A stretch of DNA of 64,000 nt, from the NCBI GenBank assembly GCA_949752735.1, contig OX457051.1, forward strand, positions 709,501 through 773,500, in the 5' to 3' direction. Shown in pieces: positions 1 through 10,107 of this stretch (position 1 is the stretch's first letter; every line of letters begins with the position of its first letter). Under the pieces are notes generated by a model. It made no database searches. It was not told the DNA's origin and worked only from the letters and a program-made list of their open reading frames with translations. Made by a program: the position numbers and the translations under genes. Origin of the DNA: Lumbricus terrestris (taxonomy: Eukaryota > Annelida > Clitellata > Crassiclitellata > Lumbricidae).

Positions 1-44
1 ATTAATCTGGTAGTTGAAACGGTGTGACTTTTATTCACTTCCAG

Positions 45-242
45 TTGAATGAACTTCCCCTGGAGTTGATGGACGTCATACTGCAACACGCTTTCCTGCT
101 TTCAATGCTTAAAGTCAGAGCAGACGACAGAGACGATGACGTCATCAGATCGTTGGCATCAGTCGACTTCTGCTGGTTTCATCGAACAACGATTCGAAGA
201 TTTAAGAAAAGAATTTGGCAACGACTAACACGTATACGCTAA
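45..242 (+). CDS. F-box-like 3' exon (partial gene)
   Basis: A splice acceptor (pyrimidine-rich, ending CAG at 42-44) opens a phase-0 exon that reads 65 residues to a TAA. It begins LNELPLELMDVILQH and ends near SLASVDFCWFHRTTIRRFKKRIWQRL. This spacing recalls an F-box (LPxELxxxIL ... LxxVxxxW ... W/RRL) with a 10-15 residue insertion rich in Asp. F-box proteins usually recruit substrates to SCF ubiquitin ligases, but the match is weak and no partner domain is visible because the gene starts before the window. A poor donor at 232 (CAC|GTATAC) would leave phase 1, the phase needed by the CARD exon at 2006, so this may be an internal exon of the same gene. That join is unproven. Confidence 0.45.
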   Translation: MNELPLELMDVILQHAFLLSMLKVRADDRDDDVIRSLASVDFCWFHRTTIRRFKKRIWQRLTRIR

Positions 243-383
243 ATTATTATTGCTTCCAACTTGTATTGTCTTACACTGATAGTTCTTTACGTTCATTCAG
301 AAATTCGGTTGACACACCAGAACGACAACAGTGTAGGCCTGCTGCAGTTCTGCATTTAGCCTAATTAACATTAATCCTAACTA

Positions 384-516
384 GGCCTACTAACAGAACA
401 GACAGCCTGCAATACAACGGCGCTAACAGGGTATCATACGGGATCTTCGCGAATCGAACTCAGCTCCGCTGATCTTCATGCTAGTGTGTTATCCAATGCG
501 CCAAAGCCCCCACCCA
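384..516 (-). repeat. tRNA-headed SINE fragment (family C)
   Basis: Read on the minus strand this resembles a tRNA 5' half: an A-box-like stretch (GCGCATTGGATAAC) and a B-box-like GAGTTCGATTC about 45 bases apart, followed by a body (AACAGACAG..) shared with copies at 16050-16170 and 16940-17080. The acceptor stem does not close properly, so it is a SINE head and not a working tRNA gene. Confidence 0.6.
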
Positions 517-659
517 TGCTGCAGTTACTAATGTTACAACTATCAGAAACGATAGCGTTAACTTCTAAAACCGATGCATTTGTTAAAGCCATGAATTCTT
601 TACCAATGCGTCATATTTGAAGCTGAATTGCTCGCATAGGTTCATTATAAAACTGTTCT

Positions 660-998
660 GTTCTGTTCTCAGCCATCCTCGATCCGAGGGTCGGCCGCAT
701 CATGTACAATGTTCCTCCAACGTTTCCTGTCCTCCGTCAGTCTTATCATTTCTCCCAATGTCAATCCAGTCCATTCCTTTATGTTGCCCAGCCAGTTTGT
801 TCTTGGTCTTCCTCTTTTCCGGTCTCCTGGCATTGTGCCCTGCATGATGTCTTTCTCAATGCATGTTCCCTCTCTTCTCATAATGTGCCCAAAATAAATC
901 ATTTTTCTTTCTTTGACTGTCTTCAGCAGATTTCTCTCCACTCCTGCCGCCTCCAGCACCCATTCATTTGTCCGTTTTTCCGTCCAAATCCATTATAA
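660..998 (-). pseudogene. LINE ORF2 C-terminal fragment
   Basis: The minus strand encodes about 96 residues with the signature FGHIMRREG..CIEKDIMQGTMPG.RKRGRPRTNWLGNIKEWTGL. This is the end of the reverse-transcriptase ORF in a common invertebrate non-LTR family. It is 5' truncated. On the minus strand it is followed by a short GAACA repeat (652-670), a typical LINE tail. Confidence 0.75.
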
Positions 999-1632
999 AA
1001 CAACGTGTTATTATATAGACAGTTTCATTTTGCGTCAAAAGTAAAACAGAACTGTTAAAACACAATAAGAATTATTCGACCATTTGTGCAGTCTGCATAC
1101 ACCTCAATACCCTCGCAAGCTTATACATTATACATTTTACATTATACAATGGCTAATTGCTTCGTCTTCCCATAAACAGCAATTTACGATCATCATCTTT
1201 ATTTTTCGCAATAATTATCAACTCAATTATTCGACAGGATGAGATTCTAAGTAAATGTCGGAGAAAACATCACCTTCCCCCAGTTTCTCTTATTCGATGA
1301 TCGCACTTTCGGATTTCAAATAGATTGATCTAGACAAATTATATATTCAGAGCTCGCGATCAAGCTGGTGCCCTGCGCCTGGCTTTCGAGTGGCGCTCTA
1401 GCAATTTGGAGATCACGATCAGGATATATTATTCTCTCGCTTTAGACATCATTTCCATCGATCAATAATTGAAGTCATGATTATGTCTTACATTAGTAAC
1501 ACCATGCATTTCCGCTATTCTCAACTCATTTTTATTCAGGAATGGTTGAGTAACCATGAAAGAAATAAAAAAAAAGATCCATGGACAGGATTCCAAATTC
1601 ACATATTATTCACGCATTATTATTTTAGTACA
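999..1632. other. Non-coding, nothing recognised
   Basis: AT-rich sequence with no open frame of interest and no recognisable repeat terminus. Confidence 0.5.
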
Positions 1633-1845
1633 AGTTTAAAGCAAGATAATTTGATTGCAATATTATTTCAATGCAATATTATTTTAATAGGCCCTCCAAT
1701 ATTAGTTTAAAGCAAGATAATTTTATTGCAATATTATTTCAATGCAATATTATTTTAATAGGCCCTACAATATTAGTTTAAAGCAAGATAATTTTATTGC
1801 AATATTTATATATTGCAATGTTAGTTTAATGCGATATTATTTTAA
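1633..1845. repeat. 71-bp tandem repeat, about 2.5-3 copies
   Basis: The block starting AGTTTAAAGCAAGATAAT recurs at 1633, 1704 and 1775, a 71-bp period. Copies differ by a few bases and the last one is diverged. Confidence 0.85.
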
Positions 1846-2005
1846 TGCAATAATATTATTTCAGAGCGTAGGCTATGGCTGAATTGGTTGCTCAATCAGA
1901 TCGCGCAAAAACCGCTAGATCACCGCTGAACGCACATAATTATTGTAGGTCTAATGTAGCAGAGATAAATGGCTGATAAGTAGTGATGGTTTTTTGTGGC
2001 TGCAG

Positions 2006-2331
2006 GATTTTACGGAAAGACCAAGAAACGGTACGTGATCATCAGGAACAACCAAAACTATCTGCTGGAAAATATTAACCCGAATGTCAAGTTGATCAGC
2101 TCACTTTTGTCTCTTGACTGCATCACGGAGAAGCAAAGTCATCTCATTCAAAGACAGCGTCTAAGACGAGACAAGAATGCTGAGATTTTACACGCTGTCA
2201 AATCATCGAGTGGAGCAACGTTTTCCAGTTTCGTCAATTGTCTTCGACAAACGAACCAGAAGACAGTGGCAAGGATCTTGGAAAACGGAGGAGGTTGGGC
2301 GACTGTAGCACAAGTTTTATCAGAGTTCTAA
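2006..2331 (+). CDS. CARD domain exon
   Basis: A good acceptor (TTTTTTGTGGCTGCAG, AG at 2004-2005) opens a phase-1 exon of about 108 codons ending in TAA. The segment from about NYLLENINPNVKLISSLL to FVNCLRQTNQKTVARIL has the six-helix hydrophobic pattern of a caspase recruitment domain. It includes the L-x(2)-I-x-P start, an ITEKQSHLIQ helix, a charged RLRRDKNAEIL helix and the late F-x(2)-FVNCLRQT-x(3)-VARIL helix. CARDs act in the cytoplasm, joining adaptors, caspases or NF-kB scaffolds by homotypic binding. The stop 11 residues after the domain suggests a C-terminal CARD. A weak internal donor (GGAG|GTTGGG, near 2290) would be phase 1 and could join the next exon at 4029. Confidence 0.65.
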
Positions 2332-3331
2332 AAACGCTTCGTTTTGTTATTCTTCTCTAAAAAGAACCCCAGTTTTTTCGATTTTTATTTCTCGTCTCTT
2401 TTTCCAGTTTTTTTGCTTTTCTGCCTGTGATCATATTTTTGATAAAGGTTTACTGCTTGTAATTATTTTCCTTAATTTTATTTTTATTGATATCCCTTAA
2501 ATTGCCTCCATACTTTGAAGGATTCCGCTAATTCAGACCACTATATAATTGTTTTACTTAGTGTTTACTAACAAGGTTCGACTAAATTTAGTCAACGATG
2601 TTTTTAATTTTAAACTGCAGTACAAAATGCAACAAAAGTCCAATTTTCTCGTTTTCCTTTTTTCACGCTTTATTCCGTTTTAATTTTTCGAAATAGACGA
2701 CGTTGGCATAGGCCTATATTTGTGTGTTTTCCGGTTTTTGTCGTTTGGATCTCAATATCGGATTATTGCTTTGGTTTCACGCTGCATCCTTGGCAGTAGC
2801 TAAGCCCCATAAAAATGGCCATCCATTTTTTCCATGCAAAAACGAAATAGCATGATTATATATATAGCCCCCCAAAAAAACATAGCCTAAAATTTTGACG
2901 GCCGAAATAGAAAATTTTCTTGAGGTTTTGGCCAAATGACTTGGAGAAAAAAGGTCGTCAGAAATTCTGAAGACTGAAAATGGAAAATTTCTGGGGCCGC
3001 AACTGATCCTTGGCTCTGCTCCACCAAACAACTATGATCTCTAACGACGTTGTAGCTCGTCGTGCACTTCGCAATGCGAATAAGAAAAGTCTCAGGCCCC
3101 AATAGCTTACGTGGCTACAAAGTAATGCAAAGTTTTTCTTGGTTGCATTCGGCATGACCTCCAGTCGGTGCCGTGCTTGTTGTCAATCATATTGGGTCTC
3201 ATAATATATCCCTCAAATGTTTTTCTAACGCAGTGGCTGAACTAGGAGCATCGCTGCGTAAATTGTTTGAATGACGCCATGTAATTCCTAAGAATGAATT
3301 ACTGAATGAATTACAATCTAATTAGGGGTCG
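2332..3331. other. Non-coding stretch, intron or intergenic
   Basis: AT-rich with long pyrimidine runs. Minus-strand ORFs at 2777-3155 share no recognisable domain and look like chance. No terminal repeats found. Confidence 0.5.
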
Positions 3332-3420
3332 ATGCAACGTCTTTGCGAGATCTGATTCTTATCATATAAGATTTAATTTTAAATAGTTGAACAAATTTAA
3401 GTCTCGCAAAGACGTTGCAT
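3332..3420. repeat. Hairpin inverted repeat, about 20-bp arms
   Basis: ATGCAACGTCTTTGCGAGA at 3332 is answered by TCTCGCAAAGACGTTGCAT at 3402-3420 around an AT-rich loop. Probably a small MITE remnant. Confidence 0.8.
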
Positions 3421-3632
3421 AATTCGATTTTATTTCATTGCACTTGTGAATTGTGATCGTATAGCCTACTACACAATAAACCGCAATTGAAAGTGTATTA
3501 TATTATGAAATGTATAGTTGCGCTTTATAGTGCGAGAATCAACTCAGTTAGCCTAGCCTATAGCCTAATAGTAGGCCCTACATGATCACAAGTGCAGTAC
3601 TCAGGGTGACAATTTGTGAAAAATTACATAGT

Positions 3633-3894
3633 CAGGGGCTGATCCAGGGGGCAATCTGGTCATGACCCCCCATTTAAAAAGTCCATGGGACGTGGCCCCC
3701 ATTTGGTTTCAACAGGCCATTAAATCAATGCAGCGGGAGAGGTAGGATACTAGAGAGACCGAGGCCATAGTATATTGGTTGCAGAGATTACTTCGATCAG
3801 GAAGACTGATGACTATAAAAAGTCATCAGATTTTTTGGCAAAGATCACCGAAATTTTTTGACCCCCCCTTCGAAAATTTCTGTATCCGCCCCTA
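3633..3894. mobile_element. hAT-type MITE, 262 bp
   Basis: Ends CAGGGGCTGATCC and GGTAT-like TATCCGCCCCTA form imperfect terminal inverted repeats. Flanks TACATAGT (3625-3632) and TATATAGT (3895-3902) are a 7-of-8 target duplication, as expected for hAT insertion. No transposase inside. Confidence 0.75.
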
Positions 3895-4028
3895 TATATA
3901 GTCCACACCACTTCTGCAGACCTCTAGGCTATCTAAAGAATTTCATATGCAACCGTTCCTGGCTCAATTAGCGAATTGCAATTAACCAAAATAAGTTGAC
4001 TGATAAAACGAATCCTTTTTGCGTTTAG

Positions 4029-4483
4029 TGGTGACAAAAGCGACAGTTCGCGATTGTGGTGCAAAGGATGGAGCGACGCAAGACCCACAGCAGCTGCTTC
4101 GTCAAAGATTCATCGATCCTCACACGGGAAGCAAAGCAAGATCTCGTGAAAATGAAAAACTTGTCATTAAATTGAAGGAGGACGGAATAGAGATTCTCGA
4201 CTCTCAACTGGACGGACACACGGTGCTTGTTTGGATCTGGTGTCATTCACAAGCAGCCATTGAAAATATTCAGAAGTTATACGAATCGAACAAGCTATCA
4301 GAAGCATTGGCGGCTGTTGCGAATGTTTCAACGTCTATTTCTGAAATCGTCCAATCGACAATAATCCACATGGATAGCGAACAATTCGAGAGAACATTTG
4401 GCAAGTTCATTATTATGGCTTCGTCAAAATGGAAACTCATATATATATATATATATAAAATATACATAGGAAAATGTCTTTGA
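4029..4483 (+). CDS. TRADD-N-like domain exon
   Basis: The acceptor TTTTTGCGTTTAG (AG at 4027-4028) opens a phase-1 exon of about 151 codons to TGA. A polar stretch with RQRFIDPHTG leads to KLVIKLKEDGIEILDSQLDGHTV, then LVWIWCHSQAAIENIQKLYESNKLSEALAAV, a beta-strand followed by helices, and a tail ISEIVQSTIIHMDSEQFERTF. The order resembles the N-terminal TRADD fold (IVQLRF.x.R..FL.AY..G.L..AL). In vertebrate TRADD that fold binds TRAF2. The resemblance is from memory and moderate. The last 16 codons run through a TA microsatellite (4438-4458), so the true 3' end is doubtful. A strong donor (CATCAG|GTAAAT, GT at 4499) lies just past the stop but gives phase 0, not the phase 1 needed by the NHL exon. 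Confidence 0.5.
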
Positions 4484-4905
4484 TTGAGATGGCATCAGGT
4501 AAATTTCGGAGTTCACGAGAAAGGCAATTAATTAAGTTATATATGGAAATAATATATTAGCTTCTATATAACAGAAATGTAAATTGAGAGTCGTAGAGAT
4601 AGCTGAGCAGAGCTAAAGTAGGCTATTTTTTAGACGAAAAAATTGTGTGCTGTGCAACGTTCATCACATGTTGCAGTAGTTAAAAGTTAAAATTAATTCT
4701 ACAGCTTAATAGTATCGATTGAGATAATTGGAAAAAATTAGACACTGAATGGGATTGCCAATAATATTGGCTATCGTACTCTGTTTATTTTCCTACCATC
4801 TCAAACGCTGCTATTTAGTGATTTTAATCACTAAGCTCAATATACCACTAAACTCAATATAATAGGCTATAACTAATCTTCTACAGTATGATGTTTCTAT
4901 TTTAG

Positions 4906-5813
4906 TCGCATTTTCGATTTTCTTCAACTTCACGAAGAGACTGGACTTTGGAAATGATAAAAGATTGTATGGGTTAACTAAGCTGCGAAATGAAATCTAC
5001 GTTCTCTGTCAATCACCGTTTTCGTCCTCATCACCGGAAGTTATTACAGTCTTTGAGGATCGATATCCATTCTATCTTCAGAGGAATATCCCAATCAGAC
5101 AGATCGAACATCCGTGGGATATCGGATCCAGTGAGATGGACAATTGTCTCTACGTGTTTGACTTTTCAGAAGACAACGCCGTTTGGAAAATAACAAGAAA
5201 TGCCACCGATGACCAAGAGACGATCGTTAAATGGTTGACCACTGACAACCAGCCGCTGACAATGTCAGTGTCCAGCGAAGGTCATTTATTGATGACCAGT
5301 TGGAAGTCGTCCATTTTGAAGGTCTACGGACCAGACGCCGGACTGCTCCGTTCCATTCCGCTACCAGGTGACATCCACGAACCAGTTCATGCTGTGGAAA
5401 CATCTATGGGGAACATAATCGTCCTTCACAAATGGAAGGGAGACGAAGGTGACGTTGCATTCAGCGGCAGAGAGTGGTGGGAATCGAAGTGGGGCATCTG
5501 TGAAGTGACCGGAGACGGACAGAGGATCATCCGTCACTTTTTACCGTCAAATGAAACACAGAACCTGAATAATTCTCGTTACCTTCGACTCGACTCAGAC
5601 GATCGAGTGTTTGTGGCTGACTACTGGAATCACAGAGTCGTTCTCTTGGATTCCGATCTCAAGTGGAATCAAACTATTTGCTCAACAACAGGAAAAGAAA
5701 ATCGGATCCGAGAGACAAATAGTTTGTTTTACGACGACATAAAGCAGCAACTGATCGTTGGAGGATTTCCATCCGGACAAGGAATCAATGTTTATACTTT
5801 GAATCGAAACTAA
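4906..5813 (+). CDS. NHL-type beta-propeller C-terminal exon
   Basis: The acceptor TTTCTATTTTAG (AG at 4904-4905) opens a phase-1 exon of about 302 codons ending in TAA. Repeated blades are visible: LYGLTKLRNEIYVL, NCLYVFDFSEDNAVWKI, EGHLLMTSWKSSILKVY, GNIIVLHKW and the clearest NHL signature DSDDRVFVADYWNHRVVLLD. NHL propellers in TRIM and related proteins bind protein or RNA partners. No in-frame ATG occurs before about 5148, so the exon must be spliced to upstream coding sequence. CARD and TRADD-N-like exons lie directly upstream on the same strand with matching phase-1 acceptors, but I cannot trace an unbroken frame from 4483. It may be one immune-adaptor gene or a separate gene. Confidence 0.75.
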
Positions 5814-5877
5814 ACACGTTTTCCCAAAGACATAATATCAATTCTTGCGACGGACAAACTATCTTTGTGTGTGCACT

Positions 5878-6085
5878 TGTTATAGCACTCCTTCAAGATT
5901 GCTAATCTGAGGCGCTCCCGACTACAGCGCGGGCACTGAATAGGAGTTTCACGCCGAAGCGCATGAGAGTTAAGGACTTACCCAAGGTCCCCACGAGGCG
6001 ATTTGAGGTGGATTCGAACCTGCAACCCTCCGGCTGCAAGGCAACGAACATACCCACTACACCACCGCACACCACAATTGAATTG
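5878..6085 (-). repeat. tRNA-derived SINE (family A)
   Basis: On the minus strand an A box (TGGTGTAGTGGGTATG) and a perfect B box (GGTTCGAATCC) head a body containing CGCTTCGGCGTGAAACTCC. The tail GTAGTCGGGAGCGCCTCAGA..CTTGAAG matches the 3' ends of L2-like LINE fragments in this window. Sister copies lie at 9178-9370 (-) and 12637-12845 (+). Confidence 0.85.
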
Positions 6086-6376
6086 TTCAATATCCGAAAT
6101 CGCCGTTCATTATCGGGCCGACTAGTGAACAATTCATAAGCGTAGGCGTTGTACACTATGGCGCGACGTTTGGTGACACTAAATATTAGAGAGAGTTATA
6201 GAAAGTCTTACTGTCACTTGTGCGACAAACCGTTAAATTTACATGTGAAACAAAGTTTTATTTTTACACTGCTGGAATGGATATGATGGCTAGAATAACG
6301 AATTCGGCAGAAGGATGGCATTTCGGAATCCAGTTGATGATCTTCTCTCCCCACCCAACCGTATGGACTTTTTTAA

Positions 6377-6581
6377 CAGGGCTGTTTTAAAGGAATTTTT
6401 AGAACTGCACAACCCCTTCTTTCTTTTCCCATCCTCCGTTGTAAATTACTTCCAATCTGAGAACAACGACCTTTTTTTCTAGTTTTAACCGCACAGAACT
6501 TGTGACAGAAGTGCTTCTACAGCTGCACAAATCAATTTAGAACGGCACATTTTGTGTACAGCTGCACGTTAAAAAGCCCTG
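6377..6581. mobile_element. hAT-type MITE, 205 bp
   Basis: Starts CAGGGCTGTTTTAAAGG and ends CGTTAAAAAGCCCTG. Flanks TTTTTTAA and TATTTTAA agree at 7 of 8 bases. The interior has repeated AACTGCACA / CAGCTGCAC motifs. A related, more decayed copy lies near 42205-42585. Confidence 0.8.
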
Positions 6582-6979
6582 TATTTTAACAGGTCTGAAG
6601 AAGGATTTTCAAATGCAAAAGACTACTTTCTTGCAAGGATCGACCGCGATGCTTCAACCAAAGCAAGAAGATATATATCGAGAAATAATCGAACGGAATG
6701 CACTGCAAATTACAGATCTTAATGTATTTTAGCTCAGTTGCCCATTTTGTGACACAGCGAGACATTGAACTTGGTTGGCCTACATAATGTCCAAGACAGT
6801 AAAATGTTCGATTGTCTTTAAATTTCACGAACGTTACCGATCACTTGTCCACCGGTCATATGTCGCCCGTTTAACTGTCCGGCCGTTCAATGGTCTCAGC
6901 GGTCAACTAAAACACCGTACGTTCTACTGTCGCCGTTCTAGGAGCGAAATAACAAAACACCCAATAAAGATAATTATAA

Positions 6980-8887
6980 CCCATTAGTGCCTGACTTTTT
7001 GTTTTTCAATGAAAGTGCGAAAATAGTGTCACTTCGACTTATTGAACATCAGTGCCAAACACCATTTTGCCTTAAATTTGCTTTTTCAATTTATTACCAT
7101 TTTTTCCCTACCGTCCCCGTTTTGGGGACGCTAGGCACAAATGCCCCCGTCAACTTTTACGAGTTTTCCAGGCTGGCATAAATCAACTGTGAAGGTTTCA
7201 TATATGTTTCATATATTTAATCATGAAAATAAGCATTGCTGCAGCTAAAGAAATCAAGTTGCAAAAGTAAAACTCATTGTCTACTATAATTATTATGAAC
7301 AATTTCAAAATAATCAAAGAAAACATGCAAATTTATGGTTTTCGAGCCTCGCTATTAGCTGCAGCTACCCAGCAACGCTGTATTATACTAGACTGAAAGG
7401 ATCGATTTTTTCCATATGAAATCTGATGGCAATAGATCTTAAACAGCTTTTTGTTAACCAGGAGGATGGTAAATAGCCGAACATTTACCATCTTACTACT
7501 AGTGGTACACATGGCAGTGCGTAATGTACTGAAGTCCCGGGTAGCTGCTGAATGGTAGCCTATTCTCAACACTTTCAATTTCCACATCCAGTTTCTAAGC
7601 AACATCAGGAACCTAGTGTGACAGTAGTGTCAACATTTTCTGGATGTGACCGAGACGCTGTATGTACATGTATGTGCTGATGTTTTGATCCATCTCATCA
7701 AGTCTCCACGTGTCTGTTGCTGTGGTCGATAGCATATAATGGCTGAGCGACGTTCTCAAATATTCTTTTGGACAGTGATGACGTTCTTGCAGTGCTCAGT
7801 GTTTCGATGCCATATAGTGTCACCAGTCTGTTGTCATTCCAACGAGTCAACGTTATTCCTGGCGCTGAATCCAGTATATGGTCAAATGCATCACGGTCTG
7901 TCTTCTTGACCTTGCCCATAGGCTAAACAGGACACTGCAGCTGCAGTCCTATGTTGATTGGTTCTAGCTGTCCAGGTATCTGGATGTTCGTGCTGCTCAG
8001 AATTCAATCTTATTTAGCACGGTAAACAAGTTTGTCAAAATACAGTGTAGGCTATATTTGTCATCAGCTGGAGACAAGCTGTCTGAAAGCTTGACAACGA
8101 CAGGTCAAACTTATCAAGTTGGTTGTCAGTAACTCCAACCCACTCCTTGACATGGATCCATCTGAAATCTGAATTTCTCAGAACTATCTGGATCAGTTGG
8201 AGGACATGACATTGTGTAAATTTCTCCAGGAGTCCTTGTCACTCTCTAGCATTGCGACAATGTCACTTACAGTTAGTGGTCTTCCCTTCCAGCATTTGCA
8301 TGGGTATTAGATGGAGTCCATATGGGTTTCACACATGTCCCACATGGAAATATGGGTACTACATGAGTTTCACGCTTGCTTGCAATCAGGATTGAGTTTG
8401 GCATACTAAGAAAACTATTATGCATATATCACTGTAGTTGCAAACACATTGAAAGTCACCTATTGCTGCGTAAAAGTTGACGGGGGCACTTGTGCCTAGC
8501 GTCCCCGAAATGGGGACGGTCTTTTCGGGCATAATAAAAATATTAACCAACAATGAATCAATACTACGAAATTTATACAGGTAGCTAACAGCTCAAATAA
8601 CATGGGTATGTACTCACATTTTCGGTTGCTGCAGGTTTTTCCACGATAATATAAATTAAAATTGATAAATTAAAAAAATTAAAAATTTCGCAAAATCGAA
8701 ATAAAAATTTATCTGGTATAAAATGTTTTGTAAAAACAAACAAAAATCAGCCTTATTATACATCATTTGAAAGATAATTTAGTAGACCGTCGGACACAAT
8801 GACTTGCAATACTGAGTATTGCTTGATATTAAAAATAACTCTATCCAAAGAGGCGTCCCCAAAACGGGGAAGCTAGGCACTAATGGG
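6980..8887 (-). mobile_element. piggyBac-type transposon, decayed
   Basis: Left end CCCATTAGTGCCTGAC and right end GCTAGGCACTAATGGG are inverted repeats. The right end is followed by TTAA (8888-8891), the piggyBac target site; the left flank has drifted to ATAA. A second inverted pair of about 50 bp lies inside (7111-7160 against 8470-8519) with the palindromic motif GTCCCCgTTTTgGGGAC. The interior keeps a minus-strand fragment of a PGBD-like transposase. Confidence 0.75.
7690..7925 (-). pseudogene. piggyBac transposase fragment
   Basis: The minus-strand ORF of about 73 residues contains ITLTRWNDNRLVTLYGIETLS, matching the VKWxDNRxVTLxS region near the end of PGBD-like transposase catalytic domains. 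The rest of the roughly 500-residue protein is missing or frameshifted, so the element cannot move on its own. Confidence 0.65.
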
Positions 8888-8891
8888 TTAA

Positions 8892-9177
8892 CATAATTAT
8901 CGGTCTACTGTAGGCCCTATTTCTCCCAATATGACGCTCCTCTTCATAGCCTACATTTTATGGCCTAATGAAGCATTAGACCCACAAGCGCTGTAATTTA
9001 AGACTTCTATTTTTACTCGGCTTTGCCCTGGTCTTTCTCAGGCACGAGCTTCGCTATGTAAATTGCATTATGGAATATGCTGCACCACCCGTTTAAAAAT
9101 TAGCCCGGCTTTCCCAAAATTTCCCTTCCACCTTCCCTTTCCGCACATCGAAATTTAAAATTTGTATAGCTGTTTGT
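8892..9177. other. Non-coding, nothing recognised
   Basis: AT-rich spacer between the piggyBac element and the next SINE. No gene or repeat terminus seen. Confidence 0.5.
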
Positions 9178-9370
9178 ATGCGCACTTGTTATAGCGCCCT
9201 TCAAGCACTCTACTCAGAGGTGTTCCCGACTGCAGAGCGGACACTGCATCAGAGCTTCACGTCGAAGCGCTGAGCAATTGCGAGTGAAGGACTTGCCCAA
9301 GGTCCCTACGCGGCGACTTGAGGTGGAATCGAACCTCGAACCTTCCGACTTCAAGGCAACGACGCCACCA
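9178..9370 (-). repeat. tRNA-derived SINE (family A)
   Basis: Minus-strand copy of the SINE at 5878: decayed tRNA head with B box GGTTCGATTCC, body with CGCTTCGACGTGAAG, and LINE-like tail GGGAACACCTCTGAGTAGAGTGCTTGAAGGGCGCTATAAC. Confidence 0.8.
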
Positions 9371-10107
9371 TATAAAGTGAGTTGTGAGCTGAAAATAGCT
9401 GCCCTGACCTACAAATGCATGTGAGAACGTATTGTAAATGTTGTCGTAACGTTAGAGAATTCCGTTCGAGAGTCTTTAGCCGGACGTACATACACACAAA
9501 CAGAAGGACATACTTTTAGACTTAGGCTATAATACAGACACACACATAGGCTAGTTCTCAACATTGTCAATAAATCATTGTTCGTTTGTTTTCTGTAGCA
9601 ATCATTGAAAACGCATCATTTGCACACTGTCGCTATAATAACGATGTCTAAATATTCGAACCACAGTAATTTTCGGTCTGCTATTATAACAGGAAGACAA
9701 ATAATCGGAAGTACTTAGGAAATTATTAAATAATTAACTGAAATTATCAGTTGGCTTATTTCGATTGGGTTCTATAACTGCTTAAATATCGCATGGCTTT
9801 TGCAACTAGATGTTCAATGTCAAGTGCTTCCGAACTCTGATGCATTCGCAATTAGTATTATAATACTCTTCCGCTGTTAATTGCCCGGTAATTACTGATC
9901 CGCCCTCTGTAGTTCTTTCAAGAGCTAATAAATGCCAAGCAAAATGACACCGAGCAAATGGCAATCGACAGCCTCTTCATGCCAGATGGAGCAGTATATC
10001 AGGATCTTGGTTCTATCTATAAACGAAAGGAAGCAGTGCTCATCGTAGTGCCTATCGACGCCTCACCCTAACACATTGACCTGTATTTTCAACAAAAACG
10101 CAACAGA
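9371..10107. promoter_or_regulatory. Upstream region of the peptide-precursor gene
   Basis: No repeat recognised. The promoter and 5' UTR of the gene starting at 10108 must lie here or further upstream, but I see no convincing TATA box or initiator. Confidence 0.25.

Noticed and set aside
2777..3155. Overlapping minus-strand ORFs
   Set aside because: Three short overlapping frames with no domain or homologous pattern; consistent with chance in a low-stop region.
5990..6085. tRNA gene
   Set aside because: A and B boxes are good but the acceptor and anticodon stems do not pair; it is the head of a SINE with two other copies.
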